From a virus, in the IMG/VR virus record IMGVR_UViG_3300042383_000552, positions 1-31,384 of that record: a DNA stretch of 31,384 nucleotides, one strand, 5' to 3'. A program made the translations under genes and the position numbers. Positions 25,070-31,379 of the stretch are shown here, one piece after another; position 1 is the first letter of the stretch, and each line of letters opens with the position of its first letter. The notes under the pieces were generated by a model that did no database searches, had not been told where the DNA came from, and saw only the letters and a program-made list of their open reading frames with translations.

Positions 25070-25744
25070 ATGAATACGGTAGCTCAAGCATTCGATCTGG
25101 GACTACAGAACACACGGACAGAGCGTCCGGCTAGCACGCCATTCCGTGGCAGCACACTGGGCGGCTGCCTACGTGCGCAGTACTATGCGTACAACAACGT
25201 CGAGCCTAGCAATCCATTCGAGCCTCGTCTCTACCGCATCTTTGAACAGGGGCACGTCATCGCTGACGTCCTGTACAAGAAGCTGGAAGCGTCGGGGCTT
25301 TTCGATTCCATCCAGTTCGAGGTGCCTGTGGTGTGGGAGGAGATGGGATTCTCCGGCAACATCGACATCCTCGTGACGTGGAAGGGCGACGACAACGAAG
25401 AGGTCATCGAGCTAAAGTCGATGAACTCGCGTGGGTTCTCGTACCTGAAGGGACCGAAGCCGGAGCATGCAATCCAGGCGGCGTCGTATGCGATGACGCG
25501 TGAGCACTTGACTGGTGCTCAGGTAAACGCTAGGGTTGTGTACGTCAGCAAGGATGACTTCCGCATTGCGGAGTACACCGTTGGTGACGAGTGGCAAGAG
25601 AAGGCGTTGCGTGTCCTTAAGGCAGGCAACAAGTTCCTCAGTCAGGGGCGTATCCCCTGGCGTCTTCCCCTCGCTGAGGGAGAAGATCCTAAGAAGAAGT
25701 GGCCATGCGCAGGATGCCAGTGGCTCACAAAGTGCAGGGGGTAA
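25070..25744 (+). CDS. Cas4/RecB-like PD-(D/E)xK nuclease with Fe-S cysteines
   Basis: The ATG at 25070 has GGAGGG upstream; an in-frame TTG at 25055 lies inside the terminator T-tract and is rejected. The 224-residue product shows the RecB nuclease motifs: an Arg/Glu/His helix (RIFEQGHVIAD, residues 56-66), GNIDILV (Asp99), VIELK (Glu114-x-Lys116) and PEHAIQAASYA (Gln136, Tyr140). Four cysteines, Cys33 and the C-terminal C-x2-C-x5-C set (213, 216, 222), are placed as in Cas4/AddB proteins that bind a 4Fe-4S cluster. It should be a 5'-3' or bidirectional exonuclease that makes single strands for the ERF annealing protein in the next gene. No Cas genes or repeats are nearby, so this is not CRISPR adaptation. 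Confidence 0.88.
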   Translation: MNTVAQAFDLGLQNTRTERPASTPFRGSTLGGCLRAQYYAYNNVEPSNPFEPRLYRIFEQGHVIADVLYKKLEASGLFDSIQFEVPVVWEEMGFSGNIDILVTWKGDDNEEVIELKSMNSRGFSYLKGPKPEHAIQAASYAMTREHLTGAQVNARVVYVSKDDFRIAEYTVGDEWQEKALRVLKAGNKFLSQGRIPWRLPLAEGEDPKKKWPCAGCQWLTKCRG

Positions 25745-25746
25745 TC

Positions 25747-26268
25747 ATGGCAGAAGCCAAGACATCACTCGCTAGCAAGATTGCCAAGGTCATGCAGGCC
25801 GTTGGCTACGTGGAGAAGGGCGGCACGAACTCTGCCCAGGGGTACAAGTTCGTACAGGCTAGCGCTGTTGCGGACAAGGTACGAGCTGAGCTCACCAAGC
25901 TCAACGTGTCGATGACCCCGACGAACATCGACGTGATCAGCGAAGGGCTGACTCCTAGCGGTAAGCAGGCACTCATCACCCTCCGGTTCACGTGGACGCT
26001 GACCGATGGCGACACAGGCGAGACGATCACCTGGCAATCCGTTGGCACCGGCGCAGACTCAGGCGACAAAGCTGTGTATAAAGCAGCGACAGGCGCACTG
26101 AAGTATGCTCTACTTACAGGGTTCCTTATCCCGACCGGCGACGACCCAGAGGCCGACGCCAAGACGGACGATGAGACCTGGGAGAAGGCTAAGGAGATCG
26201 TAAAGGGATCGGTCAAGACACCGGCACCGAAGAAGACCGGTGATAGCTTTAATGGATTGGAGTTCTAA
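25747..26268 (+). CDS. erf: ERF-family single-strand annealing protein
   Basis: ATG at 25747 follows the nuclease stop by two bases; the reading frame is open further upstream, but only as a shadow of the nuclease gene. The 173-residue protein matches the ERF superfamily: SLASKIAKVMQAVGYVEKGG at the start, GYKFVQASAVADKVRAEL, a Gly-rich turn with Asp (SVGTGADSGDKAVYKAATGA) and the helix KYALLTGFLIPTGDDPEAD. The C-terminal about 35 residues are a charged linker ending in SFNGLEF, the sort of acidic/hydrophobic tip that binds SSB. It forms rings on single-stranded DNA and anneals complementary strands, working with the adjacent exonuclease in phage recombination. RBS: GCAGGGGG. Confidence 0.9.
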   Translation: MAEAKTSLASKIAKVMQAVGYVEKGGTNSAQGYKFVQASAVADKVRAELTKLNVSMTPTNIDVISEGLTPSGKQALITLRFTWTLTDGDTGETITWQSVGTGADSGDKAVYKAATGALKYALLTGFLIPTGDDPEADAKTDDETWEKAKEIVKGSVKTPAPKKTGDSFNGLEF

Positions 26269-26648
26269 TGGCACGACTAGACATTTGGCTGAGCGACAAG
26301 AAGACACCGACCGACAAGGTGTCAAAGAATGGTAACAAGTACCTCGAGGTGTACGGTACGATGCAGACGGCAGCGTATGAGGAGTGGGCAGACAGCGACC
26401 GCAGCAGTGCGGCACCTGATCGATACGCTTACATCACGCTCCGGTTCTTCGATGACTCTGCGCACGAGCACGTAGGCAAGGTGTACGAGTGGGCTCTCTC
26501 GCAAGAGAAAGATCCACGACCTAACGTCCACGTTGTCGGCAAGTTGAATGAGGACCGGGAGTACAACGGCAAGATGTATTACACGATGCTCGTGTCTGAC
26601 ATCTCACCGCTGCGCTACGGTGCGCTGCGCGGTAAGAAGAATGGGTAG
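26268..26648 (+). CDS. Probable single-stranded DNA-binding protein (OB-fold)
   Basis: A 126-residue protein coupled to the ERF gene by TAATG. It starts with strand-rich sequence (MARLDIWLSDKKTP...KYLEVYGTMQT), then YAYITLRFFDDSAHEHVGKVYEWA, then NVHVVGKLNEDREYNGKMYYTMLVSDISPL. The G-K-L near a Tyr/Met strand resembles the L45/strand-4 part of OB-fold SSBs. There is no typical acidic C-terminal tip; it ends RGKKNG. The place directly after an exonuclease/ERF pair and before a resolvase-like gene supports an SSB role. The family match is by pattern only. Confidence 0.7.
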   Translation: MARLDIWLSDKKTPTDKVSKNGNKYLEVYGTMQTAAYEEWADSDRSSAAPDRYAYITLRFFDDSAHEHVGKVYEWALSQEKDPRPNVHVVGKLNEDREYNGKMYYTMLVSDISPLRYGALRGKKNG

Positions 26649-26970
26649 GCGAGACCTCAACATGTCCTTCATCGAGGACATCGAGGCATGGAAAGCTGAC
26701 GGTTTCGACAACGCTATCATCGGTGTCGGGCAGCAGTTCACTGAAGGCGGTCAGGTGTACATCTACATCTACAGCAAGAAGGCCATCCTCGATATCATCG
26801 CTGATGACATTGTCAAAGAGATCAACAACAGGGTCAACACCTCCGACGAGGAGAGGGCAGAGCTAGCTAAGGATGCATGGGACCAGGCGTTGGAGTACTT
26901 CGACTACAACATCGCCGGTGCCTACATCGGGCGTGGCATGCCAGTGTTCTTGGAGGACATCGGTGAGTGA
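26641..26970 (+). CDS. Uncharacterised acidic small protein
   Basis: ATG at 26641 overlaps the previous gene by eight bases and gives 109 residues; an alternative ATG at 26662 would give 102. Neither has a strong Shine-Dalgarno sequence. The protein is acidic and helical, with a short Tyr/Ile-rich strand (QVYIYIYSKKAILDIIADDIV), an acidic helix (TSDEERAELAKDAWDQALEYFD) and a Gly-rich end. I recognise no family. Its gene starts inside the end of the SSB-like gene and contains the start of the resolvase-like gene, so it is likely to function in the same recombination/replication process. Confidence 0.65.
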   Translation: MGRRDLNMSFIEDIEAWKADGFDNAIIGVGQQFTEGGQVYIYIYSKKAILDIIADDIVKEINNRVNTSDEERAELAKDAWDQALEYFDYNIAGAYIGRGMPVFLEDIGE

Positions 26971-27316
26971 CGCAGCGCGAAGAGGTCGGCTCAACCGCTC
27001 GAGGGGTAACGCCTTCGAGCGGGAGGTAGCTCATAAGTTTGGGGGGAAAAGGGTAGGTCAGTACGGTGGTCCTGAGGATGTAGCTTCGGGGCAGTTCAAC
27101 ATCCAGGCCAAGTGCGGCCAGATGTTCAGCGAGAAGTACTGGAGGTGGCTCCAGGCTGTACCTCGCAAGGCAGGCCAGGTACCACTGCTAGTGGTTGGAG
27201 ATGCGCCTGGCTCCGGCAGCAAGCGCCGTGTGTTTGTGGTAATCGAGGAGCATGACTTCCTCGATCTAGTTGGAGGGCAAGATGCAAAGGCCGAAGAAGA
27301 AGCTGACAACGTTTGA
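26963..27316 (+). CDS. Holliday-junction-resolvase-like PD-(D/E)xK nuclease
   Basis: GTG at 26963, with GGAGG ten bases upstream, gives a 117-residue protein; the same frame is open further upstream only as a shadow. RSRGNAFEREVAHKF (Glu19/Glu21) is the N-terminal helix typical of archaeal-type Hjc and phage resolvase-like nucleases. GGPEDVASGQFNIQAKCG follows, with Asp39 and Gln48-x-Lys50. The glutamate of the usual E-x-K is a glutamine here, a variant found in some PD-(D/E)xK enzymes. A conserved C-terminal region (LLVVGDAPGS...RRVFVVIEEHDFLDL) completes the fold. It would resolve branched DNA before packaging. A structure-specific nick nuclease is the alternative. Confidence 0.8.
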   Translation: MSDAARRGRLNRSRGNAFEREVAHKFGGKRVGQYGGPEDVASGQFNIQAKCGQMFSEKYWRWLQAVPRKAGQVPLLVVGDAPGSGSKRRVFVVIEEHDFLDLVGGQDAKAEEEADNV

Positions 27317-27455
27317 GCTCGCGGTTGCGTGGGCTAAGACGTTCGAGCTAATCCACACGCGTCTTAAGGAGCTAGAAGTTCCGGACGCACACCAGATAGC
27401 GGCACGCGCAGCGGATGCGCTAGCCAAGGAGGGCGCCAATGGCGACAACACCTGA
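27282..27455 (+). CDS. 57-residue helical small protein
   Basis: ATG at 27282 has GGAGGG seven bases upstream; the in-frame TTG at 27270 would lie before that site and is rejected. The product (MQRPKKKLTTFELAVAWAKT...ALAKEGANGDNT) is predicted to be two amphipathic helices with a basic N-terminus. No family is recognised. It overlaps the resolvase-like gene by 35 bases and its end contains the RBS and start of the next gene, so it is in the same transcript. Confidence 0.6.
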   Translation: MQRPKKKLTTFELAVAWAKTFELIHTRLKELEVPDAHQIAARAADALAKEGANGDNT

Positions 27456-27642
27456 TGAAAGAGAAGAACGACAAGGCAAAGTACAGGGATTCATCAACGC
27501 AACGAGAGTGGCTGCTAACAAAGACAACCTCTGGTCTAGGATCGTTGTATCGGTTGCCGTCTTCGCAGCAATCGGAGCTGACCGACCGGGCACGAGTGTC
27601 GCAGTGGCAGCGCTCCTCTTCGTCTACCTTGGGAGAAAGTAA
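27439..27642 (+). CDS. Small membrane protein, two hydrophobic segments
   Basis: A 67-residue protein; ATG 27439 is preceded by AAGGAGGGC. A charged N-terminus (DEREERQGKVQGFI) is followed by hydrophobic segments at about residues 33-46 (SRIVVSVAVFAAIG) and 52-65 (TSVAVAALLFVYLG), ending LGRK. It probably spans the inner membrane once or twice. It could be an early membrane-acting protein (superinfection exclusion, replication anchoring) or a holin-type protein; its position inside the DNA-metabolism operon favours a role other than lysis. No family is recognised. Confidence 0.62.
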   Translation: MATTPDEREERQGKVQGFINATRVAANKDNLWSRIVVSVAVFAAIGADRPGTSVAVAALLFVYLGRK

Positions 27643-27643
27643 G

Positions 27644-27979
27644 GTGAAGGTACCACGTACGTTCCACGATTACTTTAGGTCGGTGTTCGCTGAGGCCAAC
27701 GAGATCATGGTGTCACGCCAGGGTTCGTATGGTCCGGCCAACGTCGAGAGCCTTGGGCCACACGGTGTGTTCTCACGCATGGCTATGGACAAGGTGAACC
27801 GTATCGCTCGTGCCATGAATGGGAAGATCGTTGACGGCAGGGTAGAGATGAATGACAACTGGTACACACCGGAAGTCCACGATGCCCTCATCGATACGAT
27901 CAACTACGCTGCCATTCTCATTGCCCTTGGGCAGGAGAAGTGGTCAGAGGTGTCACGAGGAGAAGACGAGGACCTATGA
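27644..27979 (+). CDS. Nmad1/DUF1599-like nucleotide-modification-associated protein
   Basis: GTG at 27644, with GGGAGA upstream, gives 111 residues; the upstream open frame is a shadow of the membrane-protein gene. The pattern SRQGSYGPANVESLGPHGVFSRMAMDKVNRI, then D at TPEVHDALIDTINYAAILIAL, follows the DUF1599 (nucleotide modification associated domain 1) and MazG-like helical families: a YG turn, a Gly-Val-Phe-x-Arg helix, a K-x2-R pair and the Asp-x2-Asn-Tyr-Ala helix. Phages often carry such proteins near DNA-modification or nucleotide-pool genes. The catalytic role is uncertain and no modification enzyme is visible in this window. The stop overlaps the next ATG (ATGA). Confidence 0.7.
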   Translation: MKVPRTFHDYFRSVFAEANEIMVSRQGSYGPANVESLGPHGVFSRMAMDKVNRIARAMNGKIVDGRVEMNDNWYTPEVHDALIDTINYAAILIALGQEKWSEVSRGEDEDL

Positions 27980-28212
27980 TGCCAGAGGTAGAGACTATGC
28001 CGATCGTCGTCGGTGGCAAGAAGGTTGCCAGCTTGATGATGATCTATGGTCCTTCCGGGTGGAAGGCACAGATAGTACAGAACACCAAGCCAGCAACGTC
28101 AGAAATGGTAGCTGAGGGCAAGGATCTACTTGGCCCTGAGTCAGCTAGGCAGATGGCGTTGATCATAGCCGGTAAGTGGCGTGACCAAGAAGCCGGACGA
28201 AGACGTCCTTAG
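27976..28212 (+). CDS. Uncharacterised small protein (78 aa)
   Basis: ATG at 27976 overlaps the previous stop (ATGA), with CGAGGA just before it; a second ATG follows directly. The product starts MMPEVETMPIVVGGKKVASL and looks like a short beta-sheet (GWKAQIVQNTKP) plus a C-terminal helix (ESARQMALIIAGKWRDQEAG), compatible with a small domain of the double-stranded-RNA-binding size class, but no family is recognised. The GTG start of the next gene lies inside its 3' end. Translational coupling is the main support. Confidence 0.55.
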   Translation: MMPEVETMPIVVGGKKVASLMMIYGPSGWKAQIVQNTKPATSEMVAEGKDLLGPESARQMALIIAGKWRDQEAGRRRP

Positions 28213-28414
28213 TATATTCAAGGCAGACGCCAAGAGGCTTGGCTTGGGTCTGCGTGAATACTGTAGGCAGTTCGGCATCGAGTATGAATCCCTGGGTGGC
28301 AGGGATAAGGTTGATCCCTTGACAAAGCATACACACATCAACTACCGTACTTGCGAAGTGTGCAGAATGAATGCACAGCTGAACGGAAGAAGTACGGAGG
28401 AGACTGATGATTGA
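28181..28414 (+). CDS. Small CxxC protein (77 aa)
   Basis: GTG at 28181 lies within the previous gene, with GGTAAG as a weak ribosome site. The product (MTKKPDEDVLSIFKADAKRL...) has an N-terminal helical, HTH-sized stretch (AKRLGLGLREYCRQFGIEYESL) and a lone CEVC pair near residue 60 that could bind metal with the nearby His (KHTHIN). No known family is recognised. The neighbouring small genes also carry cysteine pairs. Overlap with both neighbours supports translation. Confidence 0.6.
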   Translation: MTKKPDEDVLSIFKADAKRLGLGLREYCRQFGIEYESLGGRDKVDPLTKHTHINYRTCEVCRMNAQLNGRSTEETDD

Positions 28415-28796
28415 TCTAGTATTATCCCTAGCTCTCATGCTAGGTGGAGGCGACGCCACGTGGTACGGTGAAGATGGAAGATGTTACGACGGACATTGGA
28501 AGACCTGCTCCCCCTACCTGTCTAAAAAGGACGGCGGTCGTGGCGGCGAGTTGGTTATGTACGCTGCGGTTGGTAGCTGGAAGTGGGGCGACAAGCCGTA
28601 CCGGGTAAACGTATGCAGGCCAGCTAACGGCAGATGCGTGACAGTATGGGTCAGGGATTTCTGCCGTGCATGCAAGAATAAGTTTGGTGTGATAGACTTG
28701 TCACCGGCGGCGTTCAGGAAGCTCGCCCCTCTATATAGGGGAAGGATCAAAGTAGTGGTATCTGAGTATAGAAAGGAGTACGTGCGTGGCAGGTAA
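28407..28796 (+). CDS. RlpA/expansin-like double-psi beta-barrel protein with possible leader
   Basis: ATG at 28407 has CGGAGGAG upstream. The 129-residue protein opens with a hydrophobic stretch (residues 2-13, DLVLSLALMLGG) that could be a short leader, although no basic residue precedes it. ATWYGEDGRCYDG then begins the double-psi beta-barrel. The RlpA-type core continues with VTVWVRDFCRAC (Asp84 in the place of the catalytic Asp) and VIDLSPAAFRKLAPLYRGRIKVVV. Six cysteines (26, 34, 70, 77, 86, 89) could form three disulfides, which suggests an exported protein. RlpA is a peptidoglycan lytic transglycosylase and expansins loosen wall polymers. A wall-acting protein amid replication genes is unexpected. 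Confidence 0.8.
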   Translation: MIDLVLSLALMLGGGDATWYGEDGRCYDGHWKTCSPYLSKKDGGRGGELVMYAAVGSWKWGDKPYRVNVCRPANGRCVTVWVRDFCRACKNKFGVIDLSPAAFRKLAPLYRGRIKVVVSEYRKEYVRGR

Positions 28797-29082
28797 AGAC
28801 AGGAGCAAGTACTTCCGCAGCCGGACGAAGATCGGCAAGCTGGAAGCCGTAGGCATGGAGCTTATGTATGAGCAGGGTCACAAGGACTATGTTATAATCA
28901 GGGACGACAGGCTAGCTACATCGTTTGGTTGCAACACATGCGAGACATGGGGTTGCGTGGAGCTGGAGGAAAAGGACAAGCCTGTGCATGGAACGGTGTT
29001 CGAGTACCGGTGTGGTACGGCACCCAAGCTGGAGGTAACGCAGGATGGAGTCGACATACTCGAAGCCCTCTATCGATACTGA
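28786..29082 (+). CDS. Zinc-binding small protein (98 aa)
   Basis: GTG at 28786, with AAAGGAG upstream, overlaps the previous gene by eleven bases. Residues 1-40 are basic and mixed. CNTCETWGC (around residues 49-57) gives three cysteines close together and a fourth comes at YRCG (near residue 76), a possible zinc site. The last 20 residues (VTQDGVDILEALYRY) are helical. No family is recognised. It belongs to a group of cysteine-pair mini-proteins clustered before the helicase gene. A perfect extended -10 (TGTTATAAT) occurs within its coding sequence at 28890-28898, but no good -35 goes with it. Confidence 0.62.
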   Translation: MAGKDRSKYFRSRTKIGKLEAVGMELMYEQGHKDYVIIRDDRLATSFGCNTCETWGCVELEEKDKPVHGTVFEYRCGTAPKLEVTQDGVDILEALYRY

Positions 29083-29224
29083 CGATGGAGATATCACAGG
29101 CGAGTGCCCTGTGTGCGGGAAGTACCGCAAGCGTATCGAACGTGGTAGGATGAAGCCATGCTACATGTGGCAGAGAGAGAGGGAGAAAGATGACGACGAC
29201 AACACCGAACAATCAGCAGGCTGA
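29045..29224 (+). CDS. 59-residue zinc-knuckle protein overlapping the helicase start
   Basis: ATG at 29045, with GGAGG nine to ten bases upstream, opens a 59-residue frame to TGA at 29222-29224. The product contains GECPVCGKYRKRIERGRMKPCYMW, that is Cys-x2-Cys followed about 13 residues later by a single Cys, then an Arg/Glu helix and an acidic tail (DDDDNTEQSAG). It overlaps the previous gene by 38 bases and the helicase by 35. The cysteine spacing, the RBS and the filling of an otherwise empty gap (29083-29189) support it. It could be a small adaptor of the helicase or a nucleic-acid binder; this is inference. Confidence 0.6.
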   Translation: MESTYSKPSIDTDDGDITGECPVCGKYRKRIERGRMKPCYMWQREREKDDDDNTEQSAG

Positions 29225-30485
29225 GCGATCACTGCTTGGCTCAATCCTCATCGATCAGGATGTGCTGAACGACATCGAGCTAGACCCGCAGGACTTCTAC
29301 GACCGGCGCAATGCCATCGTAGCTGAGGCCATTCGCCAGGTGCATGGTGCAAACATGGCGGTCGATACCGTCACGGTTGCAGAGAACATCATGTCACGTG
29401 GCAAGGTCGATGACATCGGGGGCTTGTCATACATCAGCGATCTAATGAACGAGACTCCGACATCGGTGAATGCGGAGAGCTACTTCGAGATCGTTGACCG
29501 GATGGCCATGCTGCGAAGCTTGGCGAAGGCTGGCACTGAGATCGTCGACATCGCCCGGAAGATGCCTGAGGATGCTGAGGTTGCGCTCGATGATGCAGAG
29601 AAGACACTCTTCCACATCAGCAACAAGCGTCGCACGTCACGTTGGTCTGATGCACAGGACCTGATGGATGCAACGCAGGGCAGGATCAAGTCGATTGTCA
29701 TGGATGGCATTCGCCCAGGTGTGGTGAGTGGCATCGCTGGCATCGACGCAGTCACAGGTGGATGGCAGAAGTCTGACCTCGTCATCCTCGCAGCTCGGCC
29801 CAGCGTGGGCAAGACAGCTCTAGCTACTAGCATGGCGCTGTCAGCTGCGCAGTCGGGCAAGAAGGTTGCGATCTTCTCCATCGAGATGAGTGCTGAGCAA
29901 GTGGGCGCACGCATCCTATCTAGCGCAAGCGGTGTGCCACTCCAGGCCATCCGACATGGTGGGCTGGACATGGTGCAGCTAGTCGAGATCGACCAGGCAG
30001 CACAGCGCATCGCACGGCTTGGCATCTACGTCGATGACTCACCGATTGGATCGCCGTCCGTCATCCGCAGCAAGTGCCGGAAGATAGCAGCGTCGCAGGG
30101 TATCGACCTTGTGATCGTCGACTACCTCCAGCTCATGACACCGGACAAGGGTCGCAAGGATAGCAACAGGGTTAACGAGGTAGCCGACATTAGCCGGGCA
30201 CTCAAGGCACTAGCTCGTGAGCTAGACGTACCGGTGATTGCACTGTCGCAGCTAAGCCGTATGTCTGAGTATCGTGAGTCAGGCGAGCCACGCTTGTCCG
30301 ACCTACGTGACTCCGGTGCCATCGAGCAAGACGCCGACCTGGTGCTCATGCTGTGGCGCAGGGAAGAGCCAGACTTCACACGTCCTGTCGACAGTGTGAG
30401 CTGCAAGATTGCCAAGCATCGCAATGGTGCTACCGGTATCTGCGAGCTGGAGTTCATCAAGTCGACAGCTAGCTTCAGGGGGTAG
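29190..30485 (+). CDS. dnaB: Replicative DNA helicase, DnaB family
   Basis: A 431-residue protein. The N-terminal domain (QQAERSLLGSILIDQDVLND, residues 9-28) is the DnaB primase-interacting helical domain. The RecA-like C-terminal domain has Walker A ARPSVGKTALAT (Gly207, Lys208, Thr209), the IFSIEMSAEQVGARILS motif, Walker B IDLVIVDYLQLM (Asp311), VPVIALSQLSR and the DLRDSGAIEQDADLVLML motif. It also shows the conserved end (KHRNGATGICELEFIKSTASF). It unwinds DNA at the phage replication fork as a hexamer. The length is near the usual 440-470 residues. RBS: GAGGGAGAAAG before ATG 29190. No separate loader or primase is in the window; the zinc-knuckle protein just before it is a candidate partner. 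Confidence 0.95.
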   Translation: MTTTTPNNQQAERSLLGSILIDQDVLNDIELDPQDFYDRRNAIVAEAIRQVHGANMAVDTVTVAENIMSRGKVDDIGGLSYISDLMNETPTSVNAESYFEIVDRMAMLRSLAKAGTEIVDIARKMPEDAEVALDDAEKTLFHISNKRRTSRWSDAQDLMDATQGRIKSIVMDGIRPGVVSGIAGIDAVTGGWQKSDLVILAARPSVGKTALATSMALSAAQSGKKVAIFSIEMSAEQVGARILSSASGVPLQAIRHGGLDMVQLVEIDQAAQRIARLGIYVDDSPIGSPSVIRSKCRKIAASQGIDLVIVDYLQLMTPDKGRKDSNRVNEVADISRALKALARELDVPVIALSQLSRMSEYRESGEPRLSDLRDSGAIEQDADLVLMLWRREEPDFTRPVDSVSCKIAKHRNGATGICELEFIKSTASFRG

Positions 30486-30486
30486 C

Positions 30487-30762
30487 ATGGCAGTAAAGAA
30501 GATGGTAGTCCGTTGCGATTGCGAGGTTGCCATGTGCGACCACGCACGAGATGAAGTTGGCAGCTTGCTTCAGGATACATACGACGATGCGTATGACGAG
30601 GGGTGGAAGGACGCATTCGAATCCGTAAGGGCTACGCTGGTTGACATGGGCTTTGAGAAGGCATCCCGGATGGAGACACCTCCTCCTCCACCAAGGAAGC
30701 CGAAGAGGCGCCAGGCTGGGCAGCCGGATTCGCCAGGTAATAGGCGGGACCTGCCGAACTAG
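30487..30762 (+). CDS. Uncharacterised small protein with Cys/His cluster (91 aa)
   Basis: ATG at 30487 directly after the helicase stop (one base apart), with AGGGGGTAG upstream. The product opens MAVKKMVVRCDCEVAMCDHARD, where three cysteines and a histidine in ten residues suggest metal binding. An acidic amphipathic helix follows (DTYDDAYDEGWKDAFESV), then a proline-rich basic tail (TPPPPPRKPKRRQAG). The frame is open upstream to 30409 but that part lies inside dnaB. Function is unknown. It is the last + strand gene of the operon. Confidence 0.62.
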   Translation: MAVKKMVVRCDCEVAMCDHARDEVGSLLQDTYDDAYDEGWKDAFESVRATLVDMGFEKASRMETPPPPPRKPKRRQAGQPDSPGNRRDLPN

Positions 30763-30810
30763 AGCTGCATCCGCCCGGTACTAATCACGCCACGCGTATA
30801 CAAGAAGAAG
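30763..30810. other. Short convergent intergenic segment without a recognised element
   Basis: This stretch follows the last + strand stop and precedes the A-rich start of the - strand terminator. I see no ORF, promoter or convincing hairpin in it. No separate + strand terminator is evident, so transcripts of the helicase operon may end in or beyond the opposing hairpin. Confidence 0.5.
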
Positions 30811-30864
30811 TTAGAAATAAAAAAATGCCCTACCAGTGGGGAAGGATTCCACTGATAGGGCATT
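30811..30864 (-). terminator. Rho-independent terminator for the - strand genes
   Basis: An inverted repeat pairs 30825-30839 (ATGCCCTACCAGTGG) with 30849-30863 (CCACTGATAGGGCAT): fifteen positions with one C/A mismatch and a nine-base loop. A run of seven A at 30819-30825 lies to its left, so on the - strand the stem is followed by a T-tract. It starts five bases after the stop of the - strand gene at 30869. On the + strand there is no T-tract, though the hairpin might slow polymerase. Confidence 0.88.
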
Positions 30865-30868
30865 GTAG

Positions 30869-31210
30869 TTAGACTTCGCAGTCGTGTCCGTACTCGTACT
30901 CTTCTGCATCAGTCTCGTTGCTAAGATCGAACTTCCTACCACACTCAATGCATCGAGTGTCGATACCAAGAATGGTGCTAGCAGTCTTGGCACCGGCTGA
31001 GTTCTCTAGACATGCAGACGCTGCATCTCTAACTGCTTGGGCATAGACAATCTTCTCAGCTGTCTCACCTGGGTAGAAGTCATTGAAGTCAAAGTCTTCT
31101 ACATCCATGATTGATAGTCCGCAGATCTCGGTAAACTTTCTGTCTACATAGTCTACGAACTTCTCATAGGTTAGGCTAATCGTTTCCGACTGCTGTTGCT
31201 GTGCTAGCAT
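30869..31210 (-). CDS. Uncharacterised small protein with C-terminal zinc-ribbon-like motif
   Basis: A 113-residue protein read leftward, with AAGGAGG placed seven bases before its ATG. The N-terminus is Gln-rich (MLAQQQQSE), and helical, acidic sequence follows (TYEKFVDYVDRKF, VEDFDFNDFYPGETAEK). The C-terminus holds CIECGRKFDL and a final HDCEV, giving Cys-x2-Cys plus His and Cys as possible metal ligands. No family is recognised. It overlaps the upstream - strand gene by 35 bases and ends just before a terminator, so the two form a small operon opposed to the main one. Confidence 0.68.
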   Translation of the reverse strand: MLAQQQQSETISLTYEKFVDYVDRKFTEICGLSIMDVEDFDFNDFYPGETAEKIVYAQAVRDAASACLENSAGAKTASTILGIDTRCIECGRKFDLSNETDAEEYEYGHDCEV

Positions 31211-31379
31211 GCTCTGCCTCCTTCAACTTATTGCGGTGATGCTCGATAGCTGGCATCACCTCTTGCTCGATGAGACTATCGATATCCTTGTAGTTGTAGC
31301 CAATGTACCCACCAACTGAGTCGATGACATCGACATTGGTGTGGTTGCACTTGTCGCATGTGCTACGCTTGCTGACCAT
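31176..31379 (-). CDS. Small CxxC protein on the - strand (start uncertain at window edge)
   Basis: A 67-residue frame from an ATG at 31377-31379 to the stop at 31176. It starts with a cysteine pair (STCDKCNHTNVDVID), followed by a Gly/Tyr-rich turn (GGYIGYNYKDIDSL) and a charged helix (EHHRNKLKEAEHAST). Only five bases remain to the window edge and the frame is open there, so the true start could be further upstream; no ribosome site can be checked. A Cys-x2-Cys-x-His group suggests zinc binding. It is the first visible gene of the - strand pair and overlaps the second by 35 bases. Confidence 0.58.
   Translation of the reverse strand: MVSKRSTCDKCNHTNVDVIDSVGGYIGYNYKDIDSLIEQEVMPAIEHHRNKLKEAEHASTATAVGND

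Noticed and set aside
25070-25744. CRISPR-associated Cas4
   Set aside because: There are no repeat-spacer arrays and no Cas1/Cas2; the neighbours are phage recombination genes, so a phage exonuclease is the better call.
28890-28898. Perfect extended -10 box TGTTATAAT inside the 98-residue gene, as a promoter for the helicase
   Set aside because: No recognisable -35 box at the right distance, and a match of this length is expected about once by chance in a window of this size.
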